A stretch of DNA of 64,000 bases from Streptomyces sp. MUM 2J (GTDB lineage: Bacteria > Actinomycetota > Actinomycetes > Streptomycetales > Streptomycetaceae), in contig NZ_JADWYM010000039.1 in assembly GCF_022414535.1 (NCBI RefSeq), forward strand, positions 1-64,000, read 5' to 3'. Below the pieces are notes generated by a model. It was not told where the DNA came from and did not search any database. It saw only the letters and a program-made list of their open reading frames with translations. The translations under genes were made by a program, and so were the position numbers. Positions 1 to 7,648 of the stretch are shown here, in pieces. Every line of letters starts with the position of its first letter. The first letter of the stretch is position 1.

Positions 1-135
1 CTCGTTGATCACTAACTGCCTTGGGAAGCCGTCAATAAACGCTGTCCCCAGACATCAACGAAGCCACCCGGACCGAGGGCAGCCCCCCAGGACACACGAA
101 GAGCACCTCACGGCCCACAGAAGGCCCACACACCC

Positions 136-1620
136 ATGACCGACACCGCATCCCCTCACCGACAGGACTCCGGACCTTCCGCGCCGCCGCCTCCTCCTCG
201 ACCCGCCACTCCGGCGAAGCGCCGCCGGTCCCGGATCGCCGCCACCGCGACCGCGGTGCTCCTGACCGCGCTCACCGCCGTCGTCGTCGACACCCTCAGG
301 GCAGGCGACAACCTGAGCAACCCCGGCCGCCTGCTGGCCGGATACGCCGCCGCCTGGGCGCTGTTCGCCGCCGCCGCGTGGACCGTACGGCGGGTTCCGG
401 CCCGCGCCGCGAGCGTCCTGGTGCTGCTCGGCGCGGCGGCCGTGGCGCTGGCCGGGCTGGCCACGCAGCCCCGTACCAGCAACGACATGTACCGCTACGC
501 CTGGGACGGTCGCGTCCAGGCCGCCGGTATCTCCCCCTACGCCTACCCACCCGCCGCCCCCGAACTGGCCCCCTTGCGCGACGACTGGCTGTTCCCCAGC
601 GGCCCGGCCTGCGAGGGCTGGAGGCTGACGCACACCGACAGTGGCCTGTGCGTCAGCATCAACCGGCCCACCGTCCCCACCATCTACCCGCCCGTCGCGG
701 AAGGCTGGTACCTGGCCGTCCACGCCGTCTCCCCGCCTGACAGCCGCCACAAGCCACTCCAAGTCGGCGGCGCAGTCCTGGCGTTCGGCACGACCATGGC
801 CCTGCTCGCCGTCCTGCGCCGGCGCGGGGACCCGGAGCGGGCACCGGCCCGGGCCGCTCTGTGGGCGTGGTGCCCGGCCGTGGCCTTCGAAGCGGTCAAC
901 AACGCCCACATCGACACGCTCGGCGTCCTGTTCGCCGTACTCGCGCTCGGTACCACGACCGCGGGAGCCCGCCGCGGCGCGCTGCTCGGCGCCGCCATCG
1001 CCGTGAAGATCCTGCCGGTCCTCGCGCTGCCGGGCGCCCTGTCCGGGCAGCGCGGTCCGGCACGCGTGCTACGCGTCCTCGTATCCACCGTCACGGCGGT
1101 CGCGGTCGCCTACCTGCCCTACGTCCTCGCCTCCGGCACGGGCGTCCTGGGCTACCTACCCGGATACCTCCACGAGGAGGGATACGACCAGGGCCACGTA
1201 CGTCGCTTCGCCCTGCTGCGACTCCTGCTGCCGAACGCCGCCGCGGGCGCCACGGCAGCCGTACTGCTCGCCCTGACCGCCCTGTACGTGTGGCGGCGCG
1301 GCGACCCGGCCCGCCCATGGCGCGGCGCCCTGCTGCTGACCGGTACGGCGCTGCTCCTCTTCTCGCCCAGCTACCCCTGGTACTCCCTGCTCGTCATCGC
1401 TTTCGTCGCCCTGGACGGCCGTTGGGAGTGGCTGACCGTCACCCTCGCGGGGACCGTTCTGTACCTCGCGGGCCGGCTCCTTCCGGGCTTCCCCCTTCAG
1501 GCGTGGGCGTACGGGGTCGCCGCTCTGGTGGTCACAGCGGGCGCTTGGCTGCGGTCCGGCCGGACACCGCGACTGGTACGCGGTTTCGCGTCCGCGGGGC
1601 CGACGGCGCGCCTGCCGTGA
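136..1620 (+). CDS. Integral membrane glycosyltransferase-like protein (GT87/mannosyltransferase type)
   Basis: 494 aa polytopic membrane protein. After a cytosolic Pro/Arg-rich head (about residues 1-33) there are roughly ten to eleven hydrophobic segments. The segment NDMYRYAWDGRVQAAGISPY (around residues 116-136) resembles the first extracytoplasmic loop of polyprenol-phosphomannose-dependent mannosyltransferases of actinobacteria, which use lipid-linked sugars outside the membrane. The acceptor cannot be told from sequence. The ATG at 136 lacks a strong ribosome binding site but is followed by a typical basic N-terminus. It stands alone; the ISL3 remnant begins about 20 bp after the stop. 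Family call is fairly firm, substrate unknown. Confidence 0.75.
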   Translation: MTDTASPHRQDSGPSAPPPPPRPATPAKRRRSRIAATATAVLLTALTAVVVDTLRAGDNLSNPGRLLAGYAAAWALFAAAAWTVRRVPARAASVLVLLGAAAVALAGLATQPRTSNDMYRYAWDGRVQAAGISPYAYPPAAPELAPLRDDWLFPSGPACEGWRLTHTDSGLCVSINRPTVPTIYPPVAEGWYLAVHAVSPPDSRHKPLQVGGAVLAFGTTMALLAVLRRRGDPERAPARAALWAWCPAVAFEAVNNAHIDTLGVLFAVLALGTTTAGARRGALLGAAIAVKILPVLALPGALSGQRGPARVLRVLVSTVTAVAVAYLPYVLASGTGVLGYLPGYLHEEGYDQGHVRRFALLRLLLPNAAAGATAAVLLALTALYVWRRGDPARPWRGALLLTGTALLLFSPSYPWYSLLVIAFVALDGRWEWLTVTLAGTVLYLAGRLLPGFPLQAWAYGVAALVVTAGAWLRSGRTPRLVRGFASAGPTARLP

Positions 1621-1639
1621 TCGCCTCGTGCCCGTGAAC

Positions 1640-1898
1640 CGGACACCCTCACCCGGCACGTCCACTCCTTCGCGACGCTGCTCACCGAGCGCCAGGGCGA
1701 ACGCCTGCCGGACTGGCTCGAAGGCGTCCGTCAAGACGACCTGCCCAGCTTCCGCGCCTCGGCGCAGGCATCGACCGCGACGCCGTCATCGCCGGCTTCA
1801 CCCTGCCCTGGAGCTCGGACGCAATCGGAGATCATGTCAACGGGATCAAGAAGCGTCAGATGTACGGGTCGGCCGGATTCGACCTGCTGCGCAGGCGA
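1640..1898 (+). pseudogene. C-terminal fragment of an ISL3-family transposase, frameshifted
   Basis: Translation gives HSFATLLTERQGERLPDWL, then after a frame change near 1757 GIDRDAVIAGFTLPW and NGIKKRQMYGSAGFDLLRRR. These match the conserved C-terminal part of ISL3 DDE transposases (the 'VNxxKxxxRxMYGRAGFxLLRxR' tail). The N-terminal two thirds are missing and no terminal inverted repeat was recognised. It is a dead remnant next to the first peptide cassette. An N-terminal ISL3 scrap lies far away at 41963-42040. Confidence 0.75.
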
Positions 1899-2092
1899 GA
1901 CGTCGGTGGCGCAGTGGCGCGCCGACCGGCAGGCGCACCGCCCCTGACCCGGCAAGCACGCAGAATGACCGGGCTGGGCGAGTACATCCACACCGGCTGG
2001 GACGTGCCGTTCAAAGGGATGGCGGCAAGGTGACAGGCCCGGCCGGGCCATGGAGGAAACGACGCCACGGCAGGCGTCCGGCCCGGCGGCGC

Positions 2093-2266
2093 TCAGCCTT
2101 CCGCCGCGGCGTAGGCGACACCGCACACGACCGCAACCGTGACCAGCACCACAGCACCTGCAGGGGTCGCCGCCACCGGGAGCTGAGCCGACTTGAACAT
2201 TCCCTCGTGCTCCTCGTGCAGCTCACCCAGGTCCCTGGCCTGAACGTCGATCATGTTCTCCAGCAT
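2093..2266 (-). CDS. Small hydrophobic peptide A, copy 1 (candidate secreted-peptide precursor)
   Basis: 57 aa starting MLENMIDVQ. The ATG at 2266 is chosen over an upstream GTG because AGGAG lies about 11 nt before it and because the homologue at 25554-25733 also starts MLE. The N-terminal half is acidic and contains LGELHEEHEGM. The second half is a single hydrophobic stretch of Ala/Val/Gly with one Cys, ending AYAAAEG. No classical signal peptide or lipobox is visible. An identical protein is encoded at 5762-5935 and 13363-13536. Function unknown; the likely role is precursor of a secreted or membrane-active peptide handled by the machinery at 14-25 kb, with a small membrane protein as the alternative. 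Confidence 0.65.
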   Translation of the reverse strand: MLENMIDVQARDLGELHEEHEGMFKSAQLPVAATPAGAVVLVTVAVVCGVAYAAAEG

Positions 2267-2339
2267 CGGTACCACCTCTCCTGATCTTCTCTGTTGGGGT
2301 CACCTCCCACCCTAGGGAAGACCATGATGCGCGACCGTC

Positions 2340-2467
2340 CTACGAACGCCTCGCGACCAGGACGAATGCCATGTCCCCCGACCGGCGGACACGCACGGAC
2401 CACCCGGTGGTCCGCGGCAACGGCGTACCAGCCCCCCTGCCAGTGATCAGTACCCGACCCGGACCCG
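2340..2467 (-). pseudogene. C-terminal tail of a methyltransferase-like protein in cassette copy 1
   Basis: The open frame upstream of peptide A ends TTGWSVRVRRSGDMAFVLVARRS and then a stop. This resembles the end of class I SAM methyltransferases; the intact methyltransferase at 13985-14746 ends in a similar TTGW...MFVVRYTKSR. The rest of the protein is absent. The same tail occurs in the other two cassettes. The call rests on a short stretch and is tentative. Confidence 0.4.
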
Positions 2468-2750
2468 TTCCCAGCGGATGAAGCCCTGCGTGGCGTTGCG
2501 CCCGGGTCGACGGACGCTCCCGAGGCCGCGTACGACTTCGGGTCGGGGATGGCGTCCAGGTTGACGGATCATCGTGGTGGATCCAGCGGAGGGGCAGCCC
2601 TCCACCTGCCCATGCCAGATCTTGGTGGTCGGCGCCTGAAATCCTTCGGGGGTTGACTCCCGAACCGAGGCCCTGCCCATCAATGCAGGTGGGGCCGACG
2701 TATGGGTCGTCTTCTCGCCAGCGGGCAGCACTCGATGCCTGACTGCGCGC

Positions 2751-3119
2751 ATGACCATCACACCTGCGGACAGCGCCCGCCTCGTCCGCTCCCTGCACAC
2801 CCCAACCGAACCTCTGGCGCTCGCCAACGCGTGGGACGTTGCGGGCGCCAGGGGCATCGAAGCCGCGGATGCCTGCGCGATTGCCACGACCAGTGCCGGC
2901 GTCGCCTGGTCGCTGGGTTCTCCGGACGGTGACGCCCTGCCCCGCGACCGAGTGCTGTAACTGATCGCCCGGATCGTCGCTGCGCTCGCCATTCCGGTAA
3001 CCGCTGACGTCGAAGGTTGGTACGCCAAGGACGCCGCCGACGCTGCGGAGACCGTCGCCGAGGTGCTCGCTGCGGGCGCCGTCCGAGTCGCCATCACCGG
3101 GACTCAGTCGACAGTGTGA
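2751..3119 (+). pseudogene. Truncated isocitrate lyase/PEP mutase family protein
   Basis: The frame reads LHTPTEPLALANAWDVAGAR, IATTSAGVAWSLGSPDGDAL, then an in-frame TAA at 2958, then ARIVAALAIPVTADVEGWY and VLAAGAVRVAITGT before a second stop. This is the N-terminal half of the isocitrate lyase/phosphoenolpyruvate mutase superfamily ('NAWD', 'TTSAGVA', 'PVTADxEGGYG'). The internal stop, loss of the usual 'NIED' segment after the second strand, and truncation show it is dead. No ribosome binding site is visible. Confidence 0.75.
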
Positions 3120-3146
3120 ACACAAATGCGACACCGTGACCACGAA

Positions 3147-3176
3147 GACCCTGGCGGCCCGACGGCCGCCAGGGTC
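3147..3176. terminator. Perfect 13-bp hairpin
   Basis: GACCCTGGCGGCC, a 4-nt loop and GGCCGCCAGGGTC. It lies 50 bp beyond the stop of the minus-strand small ORF 3226-3402 and just after the dead PEP-mutase frame, so it can act for either strand. No long U tract, as is common in Streptomyces. Confidence 0.7.
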
Positions 3177-3225
3177 GTTTCACACCACCTCGTCCAGAAC
3201 GAGGACGTCGCTTTCATGCGCATCT

Positions 3226-3402
3226 TCAGCGTCGCTCGACAACACCTCCGGATCCGAAGAGGCCCGCGATGGTGAAGACAGTCGGGCAGAGCGTGACGTG
3301 ACGAGGCCGGTTGTCGAACCAGCCGGCATAGTCCTCACGCAGAACGCCCAGACGGGCTGTCCGCTTGTTGATAGCAACTTCGAGAACTCGGTTCTCATTC
3401 AT
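3226..3402 (-). CDS. Small hypothetical protein, 58 aa
   Basis: Starts MNENRVLEVAINKRTARLGV and ends FTIAGLFGSGGVVERR. The ATG at 3402 is preceded at 5 nt by AAGGGAG, one of the best ribosome binding sites in this decayed zone, and the gene is followed by the hairpin at 3147-3176. The N-terminal half is charged and amphipathic; the C-terminal half has TLCPTVFTIAGLFGSGG, Cys/Thr/Gly-rich and hydrophobic. No family recognised. Its architecture would fit a short precursor peptide, but no modifying enzyme is adjacent. It could also be a small regulatory protein. Confidence 0.5.
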   Translation of the reverse strand: MNENRVLEVAINKRTARLGVLREDYAGWFDNRPRHVTLCPTVFTIAGLFGSGGVVERR

Positions 3403-3599
3403 GGCGTCTCCCTTCTCTTTCGCCTCCGGTCGAGCTGAGGAGGTGTGGGGGCATTGGGCACTCTCAAGTGTGCGGGACGTTGTTCAGGCTTCGTGTCCTC
3501 CGAACGGTCCTCCATCCGGAGGACACCCCCAGCCTCCACCCGGCGGACAGCCAAACCTCTCAAGAGGGCATCCCCAGTGGGCAGATTGCCGTTGATGCG

Positions 3600-4350
3600 C
3601 TGAAGACATGGTCCGCCATCGAGGTTTGGGCGTGCTGGCACCCTGTCGGGTCGGCTGGTGCTGGATCAGCAGGCGGCCTGCCGAGCGAGCACGAGCTTGG
3701 TACTCGGCTTGCGGCGGGTCGGCCGGCGAGCCGAACGGTTCGAACCAATGAAGCGATCGCCTGGTGGAGCCGGAACTGCTCGGCGATGCGCTCGGTGCGC
3801 ATCGCGGTGGTCGTGCATGCGGCCCGGGCGGCCCGCCCCCGAGCACAGCAGACGGCCCTGGCCCTCGCTGATGGTGGTGGTCTTGATGGTGTTCCGCCTC
3901 TTCTTGCCGGAGACGGAGCCCCGCCGTCCGGGCCTGCCTGCCTTCGGTCGGCGAACCTGGGTCTCGGCGCCATCCGTCCGCAACCGGAGCCCCGCGGCCT
4001 CCGCGTGGGCAACACGTCCGCCAGGGTCCGAAGTCGCACGCCGGAGTGGTCGGGAACTGCGAAGCCACGCACCGCCGGCAACGGGCGGATCTCCCCGATG
4101 GCGCGGGAGATCGTGGAGCAGGCAATGCCATACAGCTCGGCGAGCGCGGCATGCGGGAGCCCGGTGCGTAAGTGGACCAGAGGACGAGCAGGCGGTCGGT
4201 GACGACCAGGTCGCGCTTCGGGCCGGCATTGGCCTCTCGCTGCCGCTCGGCACCACTCCGCTCACGAAGCTCCGACTCGCGCCGGGGGAGCCACAGATCG
4301 GCCGACTCTGCGATCAAATCGCCGAGATGTGCATGCGAGACGCCGCAGAA
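3600..4350 (-). pseudogene. IS5-family transposase remnant with several frameshifts
   Basis: Read on the minus strand from high to low coordinates, fragments in different frames give AESADLWLPRRESELRER, PHAALAELYG, a piece resembling 'IxRAIGEIRPL', VRGFAVPDHSGVRLRTLADV, AEAAGLRLRTDGAETQVRR, GKKRRNTIKTTTISEGQGR and PGRMHD. These follow the order of DDE-superfamily-4 IS5-type transposases. At least three frame changes break it and the C-terminal catalytic part is degraded. No clean terminal repeats were identified. Confidence 0.75.
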
Positions 4351-4530
4351 GGCAGGATGGCCAAGGCCGCACGGGCCACTTCCTGGTCACGCTCGAAGAA
4401 CCCGTGCAGCCATTGCCACGCCACGGCTGCCCGCCGGTGGCCAACGGGTGCGGCTCTTCTGCGGGAACCACCACCCGAGCTGAGCACTTCCGTGCAAGAG
4501 AGCAAACGCAGCCAGCGAGGCACCGGCCCG

Positions 4531-4570
4531 GGCCTCAGGGCCTCAGGGCCTCAGGGCCTCAGGGCCTCAG
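4531..4570. repeat. 8-bp tandem repeat, about five units
   Basis: The unit GGCCTCAG is repeated head to tail about five times. The last copy overlaps the stop codon of the acetyltransferase gene, so the array forms the start of its 3' untranslated region. It may vary by slippage; no function is evident. Confidence 0.85.
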
Positions 4571-5089
4571 CAGTCCGCCTACCCACCAGTCGTGCGGCTT
4601 GCCGTCGTTGGCGATGCCGCGGCTACGCAGTGTCCCTTCGACAGTGAAGCCGAGTTTCCCGGCGACGGCACGCGAGCCGGTGTTCCCGGCCATGGCCCAC
4701 CACTCGATGCGGTGGACGTCGAGGGTGGCCCAGCCCCAGTCGCACAGGGCCCGAGCGGCCTCCACTGAGTACCCGCGTCCGCGCTGCTCCTTGACCGCCC
4801 AGTAGCCGAGTTCCCAGACGCCGCGGCTGATGAAGGTCAGGCAGTACGAGCCGACCAGGGCACCGGTGTCCTTGCGGAACGCGCCGAGGGTGTAGTCCCT
4901 GTCCGCGGCCCACTGAGCGGGCAGCTTCTCGCCTACGAGGTGCTCCGCGTCCGCACGCCGGTACGGCACCGGCACCGGGGTGTAGAACTGGATGTCCTCG
5001 TCCTGGCAGGCTGCGTACACCGCATCCACGTCGGCAGGTGCGAAGGCCCGCAGCACCAGACGGTCGGTCTCAAGAGTCACCGGATCCAT
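4559..5089 (-). CDS. GNAT-family N-acetyltransferase (RimJ/RimL type)
   Basis: 176 aa from the ATG at 5089 (MDPVTLETDRLVLRAF). It has the complete fold of RimJ/RimL-type acetyltransferases: the 'LETxRLxLR' opening, GSYCLTF strand, WELGYWAVKEQRGRGYSVEA acetyl-CoA loop (Gln/Arg-x-x-Gly-x-Gly/Ala, around residues 105-120), and NTGSRAVAGKLGFTVEGTLR. It transfers acetyl from acetyl-CoA to an amine on a peptide or small molecule; substrate unknown. It is intact although flanked by IS remnants on both sides. The stop codon overlaps the 8-bp repeat array. Confidence 0.88.
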   Translation of the reverse strand: MDPVTLETDRLVLRAFAPADVDAVYAACQDEDIQFYTPVPVPYRRADAEHLVGEKLPAQWAADRDYTLGAFRKDTGALVGSYCLTFISRGVWELGYWAVKEQRGRGYSVEAARALCDWGWATLDVHRIEWWAMAGNTGSRAVAGKLGFTVEGTLRSRGIANDGKPHDWWVGGLLRP

Positions 5090-5152
5090 CGCGGCAGTAT
5101 GACCACCGCCGCCATGCGGCGACCAGCGCATATCCCGGCCGAGCATCGCCCA

Positions 5153-5464
5153 TCACAACGCGCCGGGCTGGTCAACGGTCGTCCCGACACCCCAGATCAG
5201 CTGCCCCGGGATGTCGTCGCGGATCTCCCACCGGATGCGCAGGCGGCGGAGCCAGTGCAGCAGCGCGAAGCTCTGCTCGACCACCCAGCGGTGTGTGCCG
5301 AGCCCTGAGCCGTACGTCGAGACACGCACCCGGATCAGGTGGGAGCCTGTACGCCACTGCCCAGGACGCGACCCGACGTCGCTCGAAGCGTCCCGAATGC
5401 GATCCAGTTCACCACCACGCTCGAAATCCGGGGCACTGGGTGATCGACCACGGGATGTCCGCAC
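5153..5464 (-). pseudogene. C-terminal fragment of an IS5-family (IS427-like) transposase
   Basis: The frame contains GSGLGTHRWVVEQSFALLHW and LRRLRIRWEIRDDI, the conserved C-terminal 'HRWVVERTFAWLHxxRRLRIRWE' block with the catalytic Glu region of IS5 transposases. The upstream catalytic part is missing. It lies between the acetyltransferase and peptide B. Confidence 0.8.
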
Positions 5465-5483
5465 CGCGGAGTCGCCCTGAAGG

Positions 5484-5657
5484 TCAACCGGCGACCGTCA
5501 CGACCAGCACACCAGCAGTGGTGACCGCGGCCACTGCGAGCACACCATGAATAAGCGTGGCGACTGGCGGAGACACCGGTGACACAGTTCCGGGAGCGTC
5601 TTCGCGCAGGTCCCCCACGTCGGCCAAAGCTCGATCGAACGCCTCGATGTATGTCAT
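5484..5657 (-). CDS. Small hydrophobic peptide B (paralogue of peptide A)
   Basis: 57 aa starting MTYIEAFDRALADV. GGGGAGGTGGAGGA sits directly upstream of the ATG at 5657, so the start is well supported. It shares the peptide family layout: an N-terminal helix, VGDLREDAPGT where peptide A has LGELHEEHEGM, then a hydrophobic Ala/Val stretch ending VVTVAG. It lies 104 bp downstream of peptide A copy 2 on the same strand with a hairpin between, suggesting a two-peptide transcript. In the other cassette copies the B gene is absent. Function unknown; the stop codon may be natural or set by the nearby IS remnant. Confidence 0.6.
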   Translation of the reverse strand: MTYIEAFDRALADVGDLREDAPGTVSPVSPPVATLIHGVLAVAAVTTAGVLVVTVAG

Positions 5658-5677
5658 TCCTCCACCTCCCCGGTCCG

Positions 5678-5700
5678 CTGCCGCTGCAGTGCAGCGGCAG
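5678..5700 (-). terminator. Hairpin between peptides A and B
   Basis: CTGCCGCTGCA and TGCAGCGGCAG form an 11-bp perfect stem with almost no loop. It sits between the stop of peptide A copy 2 and the ribosome binding site of peptide B, where partial termination or mRNA processing could set the A:B ratio. The same hairpin is at 13279-13301. Confidence 0.6.
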
Positions 5701-5761
5701 TTGGATTCGGATCTCCCCTCCCCCGGGATGTGCAGCGACCAGTCGTCCGGCCCGGCGGCGC

Positions 5762-5935
5762 TCAGCCTTCCGCCGCGGCGTAGGCGACACCGCACACGAC
5801 CGCAACCGTGACCAGCACCACAGCACCTGCAGGGGTCGCCGCCACCGGGAGCTGAGCCGACTTGAACATTCCCTCGTGCTCCTCGTGCAGCTCACCCAGG
5901 TCCCTGGCCTGAACGTCGATCATGTTCTCCAGCAT
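5762..5935 (-). CDS. Small hydrophobic peptide A, copy 2
   Basis: Protein identical to the peptide at 2093-2266 (57 aa, LGELHEEHEGM segment, C-terminal AYAAAEG) with the same AGGAG ribosome binding site. This copy is the only one followed by a second family member (peptide B, 5484-5657), making it the best candidate for the ancestral arrangement. Upstream on the same strand is a methyltransferase-like tail. Role inferred as a peptide precursor; unproven. Confidence 0.65.
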   Translation of the reverse strand: MLENMIDVQARDLGELHEEHEGMFKSAQLPVAATPAGAVVLVTVAVVCGVAYAAAEG

Positions 5936-6008
5936 CGGTACCACCTCTCCTGATCTTCTCTGTTGGGGTCACCTCCCACCTTAGGGAAGACCATGATGCG
6001 CGACCGTC

Positions 6009-6140
6009 CTACGAACGCCTCGCGACCAGGACGAATGCCATGTCCCCCGACCGGCGGACACGCACGGACGGCATGGTCCGGGCGTTGAACCTCGATCCGT
6101 AGCCGTGGGCGAACTCGGCGACGTCGAACTGTCGGGCCGA
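6009..6140 (-). pseudogene. Methyltransferase-like C-terminal tail, cassette copy 2
   Basis: The frame reads FAHGYGSRFNARTMPSVRVR and continues RSGDMAFVLVARRS to the stop. The last 19 residues equal those in the other cassettes, but the part before them is different, so two unrelated upstream contexts share one tail. Further upstream (6140-6290) the frame is lost; short stretches such as RAAPEDIAWGWLERA in another frame hint at a longer decayed gene. Tentative. Confidence 0.35.
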
Positions 6141-6292
6141 CCAGGCGGGGCGGCCACCGCGAGGGCCTCCAACGCTGTCCGCACGCTCTCTCCAGCCAGC
6201 CCCAGGCGATGTCCTCGGGTGCCGCTCGGCCGAGCATGGACATGGCGCCCCAGCGCTGGCCGGGCCACCATGTCCAGACTGTGCCGGCGCTG

Positions 6293-7188
6293 CTACGCGG
6301 TCCCGGCGCAGTTGGTGAACGACGTCCTGGCTCGTGCGCTGTAGATGCTCGCGCCGCCGTTGGGGTCGCACTTGAGGGGCACGGTGATGGTGTCCTCGGC
6401 GGTCCACGGAAAGCCTTGGGCATCGAAGGTCCAGGCGCCGGTGGCCTTCGTCGCGGGCTCCGGCAGCGTGACCCATCCGTACTGGCGTGGAGGTACGGAC
6501 ACGGTCAGCGTGTTGCCCAGTTCCTGTTGGAGGTTCACCGTGGTCTGGCCGGAGACCTCAGCGGTGACCTGGAGCTGGAGAGAAGCGATTTCGGCCTCGA
6601 TTCCGGCGCTCAGGCTCGCCCCCATTTTGAAACCGATGCTGTTGGTCCGGCCCGTGGTGGTGGTCGGTGAGAACACCCACGGGATCGTGGAGGTGGTGTC
6701 GTTGTACCAGACCGGAGAGACGCACGCCTCGGGCAGGGTGAAGGCCGGCGTCTGGGTGGTCGTGGACCACGAGCAGGTGGAGGTGTCCTTGGCACACCGG
6801 GTGGCGGCGTAGTCCACGGCCATGTTCCACGCCGTCTGGTAGACGGCAGCGGGCAGCGTCCACTGCTGGTACTGCGTGCTGTCGCAGTGGTTGGTGTATG
6901 CCCAGTCGTCGTTTCCCGGAGGGATCTGCACGGTCGGGCAGCGGTTGTCGCTGACCTTGCGGACCCTGAACACCTTCTGAGCCGATCCGGCGACCGGCTG
7001 GAAGTACCTCTACTCGCTCGCACGTCCGCCGCAAGGCCGCTCCCGCATCGTGTAGCCGGGCGCGCCATCGTCCGGGCACTTGCCGGTGGTGACATCGGCG
7101 ATGGAGAACCCCGAGCCGAAACCTGTGCCGGTGTTGATCCGCCACTCCGTGGCGGAGCCGGGCGGATGCCCTCTCTGTCAGCCTTGGG
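6293..7188 (-). pseudogene. C-terminal part of a secreted beta-pore-forming-toxin-like protein, interrupted by IS3
   Basis: From the IS3 edge the frame reads EWRINTGTGFGSGFSIADV, an in-frame TAG near 7001, then VFRVRKVSDNRCPTV through to FTNCAGTA at 6293. The segment IGFKMGASLSAGIEAEIASL followed by VTAEVSGQTTVNLQQELGNT and LTVSVPPRQYGWV resembles the amphipathic hairpin and 'VPP' strand of aerolysin/ETX-MTX2-type proteins. Paired Cys suggest secretion. The nonsense codon and the IS split it from a lectin-like piece at 8672-8880. Toxin family is inferred from pattern only. Confidence 0.45.
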
Positions 7189-7247
7189 TGAGACGTCCCG
7201 CTTCGTCGTATCAGCCTGAGAGGGCACGACAGGAGAACCACCCCCTC

Positions 7248-7631
7248 ATGACCAGCACCACCCCCGTCGGGTCCGACCCGGCTCCCCGGCCGAAGCGCCG
7301 CACCTTCAGCCCGGAGTACAAGCTGCGGATCGTCGCCGAATACGACGCCGCCCCGAAGAACGAGAAGGGCGCGGTCCTGCGCCGCGAGCGTCTGTACCAC
7401 TCGCACGTCAAGGAATGGCGGGCCGCACGGGATGCCGGGGCACTGAAGGAAGTGGTCGACAAGCGCACCAGCCCGGCGAGGCCGAAGAAGCCGGCCGCTG
7501 AGGCGGAGAACGAGAAGCTGCGCCGCCAGGTGGAACGCCTGGAGAAGGAACTGGCCCGGAACAAGGCCGCGTTGGAAGTCATGGGAAAAGCTTCCGCGCT
7601 CTTGGAAATGATCTCCGAGGGCGCGGACTGA
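7248..7631 (+). CDS. IS3-family transposase OrfA
   Basis: 127 aa. The N-terminus RRTFSPEYKLRIVAEYDAAP is the helix-turn-helix of Tnp_1/IS3 OrfA proteins. A Lys/Glu-rich coiled coil (NEKLRRQVERLEKELARNKA, about residues 85-105) follows, ending in GKASALLEM. OrfA binds the terminal repeats and normally joins OrfB by programmed frameshift. AGGAG stands about 12 nt before the ATG. This half is intact. Confidence 0.9.
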   Translation: MTSTTPVGSDPAPRPKRRTFSPEYKLRIVAEYDAAPKNEKGAVLRRERLYHSHVKEWRAARDAGALKEVVDKRTSPARPKKPAAEAENEKLRRQVERLEKELARNKAALEVMGKASALLEMISEGAD

Positions 7632-7648
7632 AGGCTGCCGTCGGCCCG

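Larger units (their letters stand above)
2075..2467. repeat. Peptide cassette direct repeat, copy 1
   Basis: 393 bp in direct orientation that recur at 13345-13737, and over 2075-2400 at 5744-6069. The only difference seen in the first 326 bp is a single base near 2313 (CCCTAGGG here, CCTTAGGG in the others). The repeat contains the whole peptide gene at 2093-2266, its leader region, and the 3' tail of a methyltransferase-like frame. Flanks differ among copies, so the cassette was duplicated as a unit. Confidence 0.9.
5665..6069. repeat. Peptide cassette direct repeat, copy 2
   Basis: 405 bp identical or nearly so to 13266-13670; its right 326 bp (5744-6069) also match copy 1 at 2075-2400. 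Copies 2 and 3 share the hairpin downstream of peptide A, which copy 1 lacks. Copies 1 and 3 share an extra 67 bp upstream of the tail that copy 2 lacks. The pattern suggests two separate duplication or recombination events. Confidence 0.9.

Noticed and set aside
2340..3143. 267-codon minus-strand frame upstream of peptide A copy 1
   Set aside because: Only its last 40 codons recur in the repeat; the rest overlaps the dead PEP-mutase frame and has no RBS or domain.
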